Shown: positions 43,535 to 52,057 of the stretch, piece after piece
Layout: each line of letters begins with the position of its first letter
Position numbering within the stretch: position 1 is the first letter of the stretch
Source of the DNA: Polymorphobacter multimanifer
GTDB lineage: Bacteria > Pseudomonadota > Alphaproteobacteria > Sphingomonadales > Sphingomonadaceae
Length of the DNA: 52,057 bases
Direction: 5' to 3'
NCBI RefSeq assembly: GCF_014205635.1
Contig: NZ_JACIIV010000025.1
Coordinates: forward strand, 1-52,057
The notes under the pieces: model-generated
Seen by the model: the letters and a program-made list of their open reading frames with translations, nothing else
The model's database searches: none
Told to the model about the DNA's origin: nothing
Position numbers and translations under genes: made by a program

Positions 43535-46489
43535 TCAGAAGCGGACGTTGACGCCCGCGAAATACTGGCGGCCGATCACGTCATAAAGCTGCGGATTGGT
43601 GTTGGAATCGCCGCCCGCCGCAAAGCCCATGATCGGCGGCTGGTTGTCGAGCAGGTTGTTGATGCCGCCGAACAGCTCGAAGTTCTTGAACACCTTCATC
43701 CGCGCCGAAATGTCCCAATAGGTCTCGGCCCCCAGAGTCCCCGATTGCGACGGCGGCGCTCCCGGCAGCAGCTCGAGGGTGCCGATGTAGCGGAACTGGT
43801 TGCGCACGCTCAGCGGCCCCGAGGTATAATCGATCCCGGCAAACGCCCGGAAGTCAGGCGAGATCCGCGCCGAGTCCGAAGAGCAGGCGCCGCCGTAGAA
43901 GCCGGCGCAATCGATCGTCGGCAGGCCGGCCGCCGGCACCGTGCTGTTCTGGAACTGCCACGATGCGTTGAGCGACAGCCCCAGCCGCGCCCCTTCACCC
44001 GAAATCGCCACCGCACTCGGCAGGTCGAGGCCATAATTGGCCCCCACATCGAGGCCACGCACCCGCCGCTCCGCCACATTCTGCAGCGAGGCGCGGATGA
44101 ACTGGATGTTCCCCGAAAAGGTATCGCGGCTGATCGCCTGGCACGACACGCTGTTGGCTTCGAGCGTGTTGAAGCAGGTGTCGAGCAGCACCTGCGCCCC
44201 CACCTGGGCAATCGCACCCTCCACCTTGATGTCGTAATAATCGACCGTGAACGCCAGCGCCCGCGCCGGGGTGATCACCATGCCCAGCGTCAGCGTGTTG
44301 GACTTTTCTTCCTCGAGCAGCCGGTTACCGCCGCTTTCCACCTGGAAGCCCTGGCTCTGCCCCACCGTCAGCGTATCGACAAACGCCTGCGGCACACCCT
44401 GCGCCACGCAAAGCGCCTTCTGCGCCGCACTCGGATTGTTCACCGCAAGGCACGGGTCACGCCCGCCCTGGAACCCCTGCGAGGTCGGCGAAAACAGCTC
44501 GGAAAGGTTGGGGGCCCGGATCGAGCGGCTGTAATTGCCGCGCAGCCGCAGCCAGTCATTCACTTCCCAATCGACCGCCGCCTTCCACGCCAGCGCGCCG
44601 CCGATGGTGTTATAGTCGGCGTAACGCGCCGCACCCTCGAGCGCCAGGCTCTTCACGAACGGCAGGTCGGCCAAGATCGGCACCCGCACTTCGCCGAACA
44701 CCTCGAACAGGTTGAACGACCCCGCGTTGATGACCGGCGGCACGGCAATGGCCGCCAGGTCATTCTGCAGCGCCACCTCGTCGGGGGTGATCGAGAAGCT
44801 GTCCTTGCGATACTCCACACCGAACGCGGTGCTCACGGCACCCGCCGGCAGCGAGAACAGATCGCCCGCCACGCTGCCACCCGCCACCACACGGCGGAAA
44901 CGGCTGTCGATGGTGGAGTTCACGCTCAGGAAGTCGGCCATGGCCGGCGTCAGCGTGTCGGTGCCGAAGATGTTGACGGGAATGCACCCCGGGATCTCCG
45001 AGTTGCGGCAGCGCGGCACCCCGTTCACCAGCACCACGTCGAGCCCGGCGGTGGTCCGCGACCGGCTCAGCAGATTCTGCCGCGTGTTGCTCTCATCGAC
45101 CTGCTGATACTGGAAGAAGGTGTCCCAGCGCCAATTGTTGGCGCCGATGTCGAAGTCACCGCGCAACCCGCCGGTCGCGTTGAAGCTGTCGGTCACGAAG
45201 CTCACCGTGCGCGGCCCGAACTCCTCGAAGCGGCGGCCATAGCCACGCACCGTGAAGATATTGTCGCCGTCGGGGTCGAAAAACGCCCGGTTGGCGCCGA
45301 AGAAAGCCTGCTGCGCCGGGCTGAACAACGGGTTGGTCGTGGCATTGGGAATCAGCACCGTGCCCGCCGGCTGCCCCGAAGACGATGGGTTCACCGCCTC
45401 GGCCGCCTGCTGGAACGAATTCTCCTTCTTGGTGAAGAAGAACTGCCCATAGGCCTCGATGCCATCGGTCAGCTCGTAATTTGCCGTCAGCGCCGCCTGG
45501 TAGCGCTCGAGCGGCCGCAGCAGGAAGTTTGGCGCCGCATAGTTGAACTGGTCACGCAACCGGCAGAACGGCTCGGGTGCACCGCCATTGCCGCCGAATT
45601 TGATGCCGGCATTGCCGGTGTTGCACGCTCCCGACGCATTGTTCAGATCAGGCACACCATTGATCTGCCCCTGCTGCGCCGCGTTGAGCCCGATCGAGCC
45701 CCCCGGAATATTCCCCGAGCCGAACGGCTGGAACACGCCATTGGCATCGGCCAGGAAAGGCTGCTTCGAGAAATCCCGGTCGCCCATCAGCACCTGGTCG
45801 CGCTTGGTATAGCTGAAATAGGCGGTCACATTGCCCCGGCCATCGCCCGAGTTGGCACCGAAGATCACATCGACCTTGTGGCTCGCACCATCGCCGCGAT
45901 CGGTCTCGCCATAGGCATATTGCGCCTGCAGCCCCTCGAAATTGCGCTTGAGCACGAAGTTCACCGCACCCGCCACGGCATCCGACCCATAGACCGCCGA
46001 CGCACCGCCGGTGATCACCTCGATGCGGTCCACCAGCAGATCGGGAATCGTCGCAAGGTCGGAAAGGCCCGAGAAGTTGGCGGGGTTGTACCGCCGGCCA
46101 TCGACCAGCACGAGCGTCCGCTCCGGCCCCAGCCCGCGCAGATCGGCCGCCAGCACGCCCGATCCACCCGACTGGTTGGACGAGGATGTCGTCGAAGGCT
46201 GCAGCTGCGGCAACTGGTTGACCACCGTCTCCAATGTCGGTGCGGCCTGGGACTGGATCACCTCGGCACCGATCGTCGCGATCGGCGATGTCGCCACCAG
46301 GTCCCGCCGCGCCAGGCGTGAGCCGGTCACCACAATCTGCTCTTCGGCCACGCCCTCGTCCGCGGTCACCACCTGTGCAAAGGCCGGCGCCGCGATCGTC
46401 TGCACCAGCACGCCGACGGCACTCGCCAACAACGCCTGTTTGCGGAGCGAACGCATTCCCCCTCTAAGCTGCCGATTCATCCGCTGCAT
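43535..46489 (-). CDS. TonB-dependent outer-membrane receptor
   Basis: A 984-residue barrel receptor. The start at 46489 follows AGGGG by nine bases. After a long signal peptide (ending APAFAQ) come the TonB-box region EEQIVVTGSRLARRDL and a plug domain (TPLEIV-like LETVVNQLPQLQP, RTLVLVDGRRYNPAN, DRIEVITGGASAVYGSDAVA). The barrel of about 750 residues ends in the aromatic FAGVNVRF. There is no FecA-type signalling extension. Such receptors import siderophores, oligosaccharides, peptides or aromatic compounds. The operon with DUF885 and matB suggests a peptide or small carboxylic substrate, which is inference only. Confidence 0.93.
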   Translation of the reverse strand: MQRMNRQLRGGMRSLRKQALLASAVGVLVQTIAAPAFAQVVTADEGVAEEQIVVTGSRLARRDLVATSPIATIGAEVIQSQAAPTLETVVNQLPQLQPSTTSSSNQSGGSGVLAADLRGLGPERTLVLVDGRRYNPANFSGLSDLATIPDLLVDRIEVITGGASAVYGSDAVAGAVNFVLKRNFEGLQAQYAYGETDRGDGASHKVDVIFGANSGDGRGNVTAYFSYTKRDQVLMGDRDFSKQPFLADANGVFQPFGSGNIPGGSIGLNAAQQGQINGVPDLNNASGACNTGNAGIKFGGNGGAPEPFCRLRDQFNYAAPNFLLRPLERYQAALTANYELTDGIEAYGQFFFTKKENSFQQAAEAVNPSSSGQPAGTVLIPNATTNPLFSPAQQAFFGANRAFFDPDGDNIFTVRGYGRRFEEFGPRTVSFVTDSFNATGGLRGDFDIGANNWRWDTFFQYQQVDESNTRQNLLSRSRTTAGLDVVLVNGVPRCRNSEIPGCIPVNIFGTDTLTPAMADFLSVNSTIDSRFRRVVAGGSVAGDLFSLPAGAVSTAFGVEYRKDSFSITPDEVALQNDLAAIAVPPVINAGSFNLFEVFGEVRVPILADLPFVKSLALEGAARYADYNTIGGALAWKAAVDWEVNDWLRLRGNYSRSIRAPNLSELFSPTSQGFQGGRDPCLAVNNPSAAQKALCVAQGVPQAFVDTLTVGQSQGFQVESGGNRLLEEEKSNTLTLGMVITPARALAFTVDYYDIKVEGAIAQVGAQVLLDTCFNTLEANSVSCQAISRDTFSGNIQFIRASLQNVAERRVRGLDVGANYGLDLPSAVAISGEGARLGLSLNASWQFQNSTVPAAGLPTIDCAGFYGGACSSDSARISPDFRAFAGIDYTSGPLSVRNQFRYIGTLELLPGAPPSQSGTLGAETYWDISARMKVFKNFELFGGINNLLDNQPPIMGFAAGGDSNTNPQLYDVIGRQYFAGVNVRF

Positions 46490-46517
46490 GGTGACAATCC
46501 CCTCTGTCCCGACCCGA

Positions 46518-46545
46518 GTTGAAGAAAACACAAAAGTTTTTCAAC
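46518..46545. promoter_or_regulatory. Inverted repeat upstream of the TonB receptor gene
   Basis: GTTGAA and TTCAAC arms at 46518-46523 and 46540-46545 with 16 bases between, rich in A/T (AACACAAAAGTTTT). It lies 29 bases upstream of the receptor start in the 242-base divergent region between receptor and methyltransferase. It could be an operator for a regulator of this locus or simply the AT-rich part of the promoter; no regulator gene is nearby. Confidence 0.45.
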
Positions 46546-46731
46546 GCCTTGCGACGAAGCTGCGCAATCGGCACTCCCCTGCCGGCACAACCGAGCCCGT
46601 TCATCGAATATTTCTCCGATGTGACAGACTGTCAACAAAATATGCACGCTGGGCGCACTTTAGGTTGCTATGCGAACAAAATTGGTGGCCGCTCTGTTGC
46701 CAATCGGCCACGCTCTCTCCATGCTCGCCGC

Positions 46732-47586
46732 GTGACACAGCAAGACCCCTGGACGTCGTTCTGGCGCGAGGCGCAGCCGCATGGCTGCACCACCGGCTTC
46801 CCGCCGGCCGCCCAGGCACTGCTTGCCGATCGCTGGCGCCAGCTGTTTGCAGCCGCCCCCCGTCCGGTGCTCGACATCGCCTGCGGTCGCGGCGCGCTCT
46901 GGCACCATGCCGGCACGCCGACGCACGATTGGCTCGGCATCGACCTTGCCACCATCATCGCCGCCCCCTTCCCCTTCCAGTCAGGCCTCGACGCCGCCGC
47001 CCTGCCCTTCCCCGACAAGGCATTCGCGCTGGTCGTCAGCCAGTTCGGCCTCGAATATGCCGGCTTGCCCGCTGCGATCGCCGAAGCCGCCCGCGTCTGC
47101 AACGCCCGCCTCGTGGCGCTTGTCCACGCCACCGAAGGTGCGCCCTGCGAACAGGCCCGCGAGCAGCTGGCACAGATCGACTGGCTCGAAGCCCAGGCCC
47201 TCGCCCCCCGCCTCCACCGCCACTTCAGCAACGCCACCGAAACCACCGCCGCCGACATCGACGCGCTGCTCGCCGCCATCGTCGCGCGCGCCGATGAGGA
47301 CGCCAACAACAGCCTGCTCGAAGCCGTCTGGCGCGGCACCATGGCCACGCAGCAGGACCCGCATGGCCCCACTTCCGCGGTCGATGCCCTCGCCGCCGGC
47401 CTCGCCGGCCACCGCGTCCGGCTCGCCGCCATGCTCGCCGCCGCCCCCGATGCCGCCGCAACCCAGGCCGCCGCCGATCAGCTCCACACGTCAGGATTTT
47501 CCGCCCGCATCGAAGACGCCAGCCTCGCCGCCGACACCGGCACGCTGCTCATCGGCCGCTGGCTCATCGCAGATCGCATCAAATGA
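46732..47586 (+). CDS. SAM-dependent methyltransferase domain protein
   Basis: A 284-residue protein; start GTG 46732 chosen because the following TQQDPWTSFWREAQPHG looks like a methyltransferase N-terminus, whereas the upstream frame is AT-rich and unlike protein. PVLDIACGRGALWHHAG is motif I (about residues 45-61), WLGIDLAT motif II, PDKAFALVVSQFGLEYAG motif IV/V. The C-terminal half (about 140-284) is largely helical and not recognised. It shares a plus-strand unit with the second DUF885 gene, 23 bases downstream. Substrate unknown. Confidence 0.8.
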   Translation: MTQQDPWTSFWREAQPHGCTTGFPPAAQALLADRWRQLFAAAPRPVLDIACGRGALWHHAGTPTHDWLGIDLATIIAAPFPFQSGLDAAALPFPDKAFALVVSQFGLEYAGLPAAIAEAARVCNARLVALVHATEGAPCEQAREQLAQIDWLEAQALAPRLHRHFSNATETTAADIDALLAAIVARADEDANNSLLEAVWRGTMATQQDPHGPTSAVDALAAGLAGHRVRLAAMLAAAPDAAATQAAADQLHTSGFSARIEDASLAADTGTLLIGRWLIADRIK

Positions 47587-47609
47587 CAGCATCCAAGGGG
47601 AGACAATCG

Positions 47610-49268
47610 ATGAAACCGGCTCTGAAGGCGCTCATGATGGCCGCCATGCTCGGCAGCACCATGCTCGCCGCCCCCGCCACAGCCATGGCGCAATCCGCAA
47701 CCACCACCACCGCCACTCCGGCCGCGCTCGCCACGCTCTTCACCGAATGGCGCAGCTTCCAGGCCAGCGGCGAGAAGAACGGCGCCCCCGATTTCTCGGC
47801 CGCCGAGCTGTCCCGCAAGCGCGCCGGCCTCAAGACCATGCAGGCCCGCCTCGCCGCCATCGACACAAGCGGCTGGAGCCCCTCGGCCCTCGTCGACTAC
47901 AACATCGTCCGCGGCGAAATGAACGGCCTCGATTTCGATCTGCGCGTCCTCAAGCCCTGGGAGCGCGACCCCGCCTGGTACAACAGCGTCTGGGCCGCCC
48001 AGAGCGACACCCCCAGCCACGAAGGCCCCACCCTGCCGCGCCTCGTCGAACTCTGGCAGTACAACTTCCCGCTCTCGAGCGCGGACTCGGCCAAACTCGC
48101 TGCCGAGCTCGCGCATGTCCCACCGCTGCTGCAGGGTGCGCGCGGCTGGCTCACCGGCAACGCCCGCGATCTCTGGACCTCGGGCACCGGCACCATGGCA
48201 GATCAGGCCGAAACCCTCGCAAAACTCCGCAACCTCGTCGGCAATGGCGACCCCAAACTCGTCAAGGCGATCACAAACGCCGAAACCGCCACCAACGACT
48301 TCGTCGCCTGGCTCAAGGCCGAAACCCCCAAAAAGACCGGCCCCTCGGGCGTCGGCAAGGAAAACTACACCTGGTACCTCCGCAACGTGCAGCTGTCGGA
48401 CCTCAGCTGGGAGCAGGAAGTCGCCATCCTCCGCCGCGAGCTCGCCCGCGCCCATGCCGCGCTCCGCCTCGAGGAGCATCGCAACCGCAAGCTCCCCCAG
48501 CTCGCCGGCGTCACCTCGCCCGCCGCCTATGACGCCCAGGCCGAAGCCTCGGTGGACAAGTTCATCGGCTTTCTGGGGCAGAACGACATCCTCACCGTCC
48601 GCGATTACATGCGCCCGGCGCTGATGAAGCGCGTCGACAGCTACGTCCCGCCCGAAAAGCAGAATTTCTTCGCCATCTCGATGCACCGCGCCCCGATGAC
48701 GCTCTGGACCCACTTCTACCATTGGTGGGATCTAGAGATGATGGCCGCCGACCCGCAGCCGAGCGACATCCGCCGCGGCCCGCTGCTCTACAACCTCTGG
48801 CTGTCACGCTCCGAGGGCATGGCCACCGCCATGGAGGAGATGATGCTCCACGCCGGGCTGTTCGACGATGATCCGCGCGCCCGCGAAATCGTCTGGATCA
48901 TGCAGGCACAGCGCGCCGCCCGCGGCCTCGCCTCGCTCTACATGCAGGCCAACATGATCGACATGCCCGCCGCGATGAAGATGCAGGTGACCCGCACCCC
49001 CAACGGCTGGATGAGCCCCACCCTGCCGCTGCTCGCCTCCGAACAGCAGATCTACCTGCGCCTCCCCGGCTATGGCCCCAGCTACATCACCGGCAAATAC
49101 CAGATCGAGAAACTCTATGCCGAGCGCGCCGAAGCCCAGGGCAAGGCCTTCTCCACCAAGGCCTTTTTCGACGAGCTGAACAGCTATGGCATGATCCCGG
49201 TCTCGCTCATCCGCTGGCAGATGCTCGGCAAAGATGACGAAGCCGAGGCGCTCGGCATGAAGCGCTGA
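47610..49268 (+). CDS. Exported DUF885 family protein, degenerate metal site (paralogue 2)
   Basis: A 552-residue DUF885 relative with a signal peptide ending ATAMAQ. The start at 47610 follows AAGGGGAGA with seven bases of spacing. In place of HExxPGHH it has MHRAPMTLWTHFYHWW (about residues 357-372), which has neither the Glu nor the Pro-Gly pair. The later EGWA-type helix reads RSEGMATAMEEMMLHAGLF. Overall pattern (ERDPAWYN, GVGKENYTWYLRNV, EEHRNRKLP) is shared with the other two paralogues in this window, so the family relation is secure although the supposed active site is gone. It ends six bases from the convergent deacetylase gene. Confidence 0.85.
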   Translation: MKPALKALMMAAMLGSTMLAAPATAMAQSATTTTATPAALATLFTEWRSFQASGEKNGAPDFSAAELSRKRAGLKTMQARLAAIDTSGWSPSALVDYNIVRGEMNGLDFDLRVLKPWERDPAWYNSVWAAQSDTPSHEGPTLPRLVELWQYNFPLSSADSAKLAAELAHVPPLLQGARGWLTGNARDLWTSGTGTMADQAETLAKLRNLVGNGDPKLVKAITNAETATNDFVAWLKAETPKKTGPSGVGKENYTWYLRNVQLSDLSWEQEVAILRRELARAHAALRLEEHRNRKLPQLAGVTSPAAYDAQAEASVDKFIGFLGQNDILTVRDYMRPALMKRVDSYVPPEKQNFFAISMHRAPMTLWTHFYHWWDLEMMAADPQPSDIRRGPLLYNLWLSRSEGMATAMEEMMLHAGLFDDDPRAREIVWIMQAQRAARGLASLYMQANMIDMPAAMKMQVTRTPNGWMSPTLPLLASEQQIYLRLPGYGPSYITGKYQIEKLYAERAEAQGKAFSTKAFFDELNSYGMIPVSLIRWQMLGKDDEAEALGMKR

Positions 49269-49274
49269 AGCAGC

Positions 49275-50162
49275 TCAGGCGGACGCGTGCGCAAGACACC
49301 AGTCCGCCACCTGCTCATGCGTTGCAAACCACACCGGCCCCAGGCTCCTCGCATGCTCGATCATCGCATCGAGCATCCAGATGCGGCTCCGATAACCGAT
49401 CACGAACGGGTGCATCACCAGCTGGAACAGCCCGCCCTCGGCCACCGCCCCCTCGATCTCGCGGCGGAAGATCGTGAACACATCATCGGGCGTCGTCCAG
49501 GGCCGCGTCGCGGGGTTGCGGTTGAACAGCAGATACACCGCATCGTCGCGGATCCACTCGACCGGCACCTCGACCACCCCCGAAGGCACCCCCTCGATCA
49601 GCAGCTCATAGGGGTTTTCATCCGCCATCAGCGAGCTGTCATACGCCAGCCCCAATTCCTTCACGAGCGCGATCGTGTGCGGCGACAAATCCCAGTTCGC
49701 CGAGCGAAACCCCCGCACCGGCCGCCCCAGAATCCCCGTCAGCACATCCTGCGCACGCATCATCAGCCCGCGCTCGGTCTCGCGGTCGAGATGGCTGTTG
49801 TTCTCATGGATCCACCCATGCAGCCCGATCTCATGCCCGCCGCCGGCAATCCGCCGCGTCTCGTCGGGGTCGAGCAGCGCCGTCACCGCCGGCATGAAGA
49901 AGCTCGCCGGCACCCCCTGCCGTCCGAGATGCTCGAGGATCCGCGGCACCCCCACCCGGCGCCCGAACTCCCCCCAGGCCAGCCGGCCGATCGTCTCGCC
50001 GCCGCCGCCAAGCTCGAAACATTCATGGTCACAATCGAACGATAGCGCCACCGCCGCCTTCGCCCCATCCGGCCAATGCGTCGGCTTCAGCGATCGCCCG
50101 GCGCGCACACGCTCGACCCGGCTTCGCCATTCGGTTTCGGGCTGCAGGTGGGGGGTTTCCAT
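49275..50162 (-). CDS. Polysaccharide deacetylase-fold hydrolase (NodB homology)
   Basis: A 295-residue enzyme without a signal peptide, so cytosolic. The NodB metal site is in AVALSFDCDHECFE (Asp44 in position of the ligand Asp) and GHEIGLHGWIHENN (His115 and His119). The FRSANWDLSP motif and VMHPFVIG with the catalytic His at the end are complete. The pattern SFDCDHE with HGWIHE is that of the PgdA/PuuE-like branch, which includes peptidoglycan deacetylases, allantoinases and cyclic-imide hydrolases. A cytosolic member acting on cyclic imide or ureide is therefore as likely as a cell-wall enzyme. Start at 50162 chosen from the N-terminus of relatives. Confidence 0.85.
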   Translation of the reverse strand: METPHLQPETEWRSRVERVRAGRSLKPTHWPDGAKAAVALSFDCDHECFELGGGGETIGRLAWGEFGRRVGVPRILEHLGRQGVPASFFMPAVTALLDPDETRRIAGGGHEIGLHGWIHENNSHLDRETERGLMMRAQDVLTGILGRPVRGFRSANWDLSPHTIALVKELGLAYDSSLMADENPYELLIEGVPSGVVEVPVEWIRDDAVYLLFNRNPATRPWTTPDDVFTIFRREIEGAVAEGGLFQLVMHPFVIGYRSRIWMLDAMIEHARSLGPVWFATHEQVADWCLAHASA

Positions 50163-50231
50163 GGCACGGTCCTTGAGCCTAGAGTGTTCGGCAGGGATAC
50201 ATTTGTTCGCATATTGAGAGGGGTCAACACA

Positions 50232-51878
50232 ATGCTGGACTTCAGAACGGCACTCGCCGTCAGCGTCATGGTCGCAGCCCCGCTGCAGGCCCAGCAGGTC
50301 GCCGATCATGCGGCGCTTGTCGATCTCTACAAGGGCTTTCGCGCCGCCGCCGAAGTCCCGGTGAGTGCCGGCGTCGCCGATCACGGCCCGCAAGCCATGG
50401 CCGCCCGCGCCGCGATGGCACAAACCGTCATGCAGCGCCTCGAAGCCACCGACGACAGTGCCTGGCCCGTCAAGCAGCGCGCCGACCTGATGCTCGTCCT
50501 CGCCGAAGCCCGCTCGGTCTGGTTCGAGCAGCAAGTGCTCCGCCCCTTCGCGCGCGACCCAAGCTGGTACGCCACCCTCGCCCTCGGCTGGGGGCCCAAG
50601 ATCAGCACCGCCATCCCCGTCCCCACCTACCCGCTCAGCCCCGCCGCCACCACCGCCTATACCCGCGAGCTCCCCCTGGTGCCCGCGCGCCTCGCCGCCG
50701 CCCGCCGCAGCCTCACCGAAATGAAGGGGGATCTCGTCACGCTGGGCCTCACCCATCACGGCATCGAAACCCGCGTCTATGGCCGCATGGCGCGCGAGCT
50801 CGCCAAGTCCAACCCTGCGCTCGCCAAACAAGCCGCCGCCGCCGAGCGCGCCAGCGCCGATTTCGTCCGCTGGCTCGAAGCCGAACAACCAAAACTCCCC
50901 AAGGCCGCTGGCGTCGGCAAGGCGCAGCTTGATTGGTATCTCCGCTACGCCCTGCTCTTCCCCTGGGGCTTCGACGACATGAAGCTCCTCGGCCGCCGCG
51001 AGCTCGAACGCACCTGGGCCTTCCTCAAGATGGAAGAGCATGAGCACCGCGACACGCCGATGCTCCCCCCCGTCACCACGCTCGCCGATTTCGAAGCCAT
51101 GCGCACCAAGGCCGACATCGATCTTCTAAAGTTCCTCAAGGAAAAGAAGATCTTCACCGTGCCCGATTGGCTCGCCCCGCCCGAGCCCGAAGTCCCCTAT
51201 GTGATGCCCGTCAACCGCGATCCCGCCGTCCCCGGCCCCTTCGATGCCCCCATCCGCCGCGGCTTCTTCCGCGAAACCGAGGACCGCGAGCCGCGCACGC
51301 TGCGCGCCCACAACCTCCCCGGCCACCAGTTCGACAGCATGTGGCGCCGCCGCAGCACCGATCCGATCCGCGCCGACACCCGCCTAAACTTCATCGATTC
51401 CTCGCGCATCGAAGGCTGGGCCTTCTACCTCGAAGAGCTCGTCACCCAGGCCGGCTGGCTCGACGATGGCCCCAAGGCCCGCGAAATCAGCTACATCCTC
51501 CTCGCCAACCGCGCCGCCCGCCTCTGGCCCGAGCTGCTCGTCCACTCGGGCGAATGGGACTACACCACCGCCGTCACCCGCCTCGCCACCGACACGCCGA
51601 TGTACATGACCCCGCAGGACGACACCGCCAACTTCGACATGACCCTCTACCTCCGCCAGCCCGGCCTCGGCCTCAACTACTACTTCGGCAAGCTGCAGAT
51701 CGAACAACTCCTCACCGACGTCGCCATGCAGCAAGGCAAAGCCTTCAACCTCACCAAATTCCACGACGATTTCATCGCCCGCGGCCTCGTTCCCATCGCC
51801 CTCACCCGCTGGGAAATGACCGGCCTCGAAGACCAGATCAAACCCCTGCGCAAGGCCCCGCCGATCCCGAAGGGCTAG
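50232..51878 (+). CDS. Exported DUF885 family protein, degenerate metal site (paralogue 3)
   Basis: A 548-residue exported DUF885 protein; signal peptide ending PLQAQ (about 1-21). GAGAGGGG lies upstream of the ATG at 50232. The metal-site segment reads RAHNLPGHQFDS (about residues 357-368): compared with HExxPGH, Ala-His stand in for His-Glu. The downstream IEGWAFYLEELVTQAGW is canonical. Motifs shared with the others are GVGKAQLDWYLRY and EEHEHRDTP. Divergent from the deacetylase gene. The reading frame is intact. Whether the shifted His could still bind a metal is open. Confidence 0.85.
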   Translation: MLDFRTALAVSVMVAAPLQAQQVADHAALVDLYKGFRAAAEVPVSAGVADHGPQAMAARAAMAQTVMQRLEATDDSAWPVKQRADLMLVLAEARSVWFEQQVLRPFARDPSWYATLALGWGPKISTAIPVPTYPLSPAATTAYTRELPLVPARLAAARRSLTEMKGDLVTLGLTHHGIETRVYGRMARELAKSNPALAKQAAAAERASADFVRWLEAEQPKLPKAAGVGKAQLDWYLRYALLFPWGFDDMKLLGRRELERTWAFLKMEEHEHRDTPMLPPVTTLADFEAMRTKADIDLLKFLKEKKIFTVPDWLAPPEPEVPYVMPVNRDPAVPGPFDAPIRRGFFRETEDREPRTLRAHNLPGHQFDSMWRRRSTDPIRADTRLNFIDSSRIEGWAFYLEELVTQAGWLDDGPKAREISYILLANRAARLWPELLVHSGEWDYTTAVTRLATDTPMYMTPQDDTANFDMTLYLRQPGLGLNYYFGKLQIEQLLTDVAMQQGKAFNLTKFHDDFIARGLVPIALTRWEMTGLEDQIKPLRKAPPIPKG

Positions 51879-52057
51879 GCCGTGGTTTCATCAAAGGTGA
51901 ACGGCCGGAACGGGGTGGCAAACGGTCATCCGCAATTCTTGCGGCGAGAGGCAGCTTCTGGGCCGATTGTGTTGAAGAAGTCAGCGTTGTTCGCGGGCCG
52001 ATAGGGCGATGTGAGCGGTGCGAGCGCGGGCGGTGTCGTTCAGGCCGGCACCGGATG
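51879..52057. other. Unassigned window end
   Basis: About 180 bases after the third DUF885 gene. No reading frame here is convincing. The stretch containing TGTTGAAGAAGTCAGC has the look of the end of some insertion sequences in sphingomonads, but the sequence is too short to support that call. Confidence 0.4.

Noticed and set aside
51940-52057. End of an insertion sequence
   Set aside because: The TGTTGAAGAAGTC-like stretch is suggestive, but no transposase frame or inverted repeat can be seen in the remaining 120 bases.

Overview
The window is a high-GC chromosomal segment of an alphaproteobacterium, most probably a sphingomonad (Sphingomonadales). Evidence for this is the housekeeping block pyrG / secG / tpiA / ppiD / trpEGDC / moaC / moeA / lexA / comEC / gltX / gltA, a LexA box of the alphaproteobacterial type (GTTC-N7-GTTC), and a sphingomonad-style TonB-dependent receptor. 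The organism carries antenna genes of purple-bacterial photosynthesis, pucBA (LH2 beta and alpha) and a PucC-type assembly protein. It is therefore probably an aerobic anoxygenic phototroph, with its reaction-centre and bacteriochlorophyll genes outside this window. The genus cannot be fixed from this sequence.

Layout. 0-1.2 kb: an AT-richer membrane protein gene of unknown function beside tRNA-Pro(TGG). 1.3-4 kb: a lipoprotein / FAD-linked lactone-oxidase pair and a glutathione S-transferase. 4-9.9 kb: a co-directional set of an alpha/beta hydrolase, a beta-lactamase-fold lipoprotein, a PRISE-type reductase and a large SDR-membrane fusion. 9.9-12.6 kb: trmL, a pucC-like gene and, convergent to it, pucBA with a recognisable promoter and terminator. 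12.7-17 kb: pyrG, an MHS-type transporter, secG and tpiA on the minus strand. 17-25.5 kb: a tightly coupled plus-strand run ppiD-trpE-(DUF427)-trpG-trpD-trpC-moaC-moeA, nearly every junction being an ATGA overlap, then lexA with its own SOS box. 25.5-32 kb: comEC, gltX, gltA and a Wzi-like outer-membrane barrel.

32-36.3 kb holds an inositol module: an inositol-1-phosphate cytidylyltransferase-like enzyme, myo-inositol-3-phosphate synthase and two CDP-alcohol phosphatidyltransferases, one of them fused to a degenerate nucleotidyltransferase-like domain. I infer that it makes an inositol-containing phospholipid, sphingolipid or soluble phosphodiester.

36.3-40.2 kb: a large coiled-coil membrane protein, followed by two single-gene inserts (a methyltransferase and a YpeA-like acetyltransferase). 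Each insert is bracketed by imperfect copies of the 3' ends of the two flanking genes, the signature of a tandem duplication that now carries different cargo.

40.2-52 kb: matB-like acyl-CoA ligase, DUF885 protein and TonB-dependent receptor on the minus strand; methyltransferase and a second DUF885 protein on the plus strand; a polysaccharide-deacetylase-fold enzyme; and a third DUF885 protein. All three DUF885 proteins are exported and all three have lost the HExxPGH metal site seen in canonical family members. The last 180 bases hold no gene I can support.
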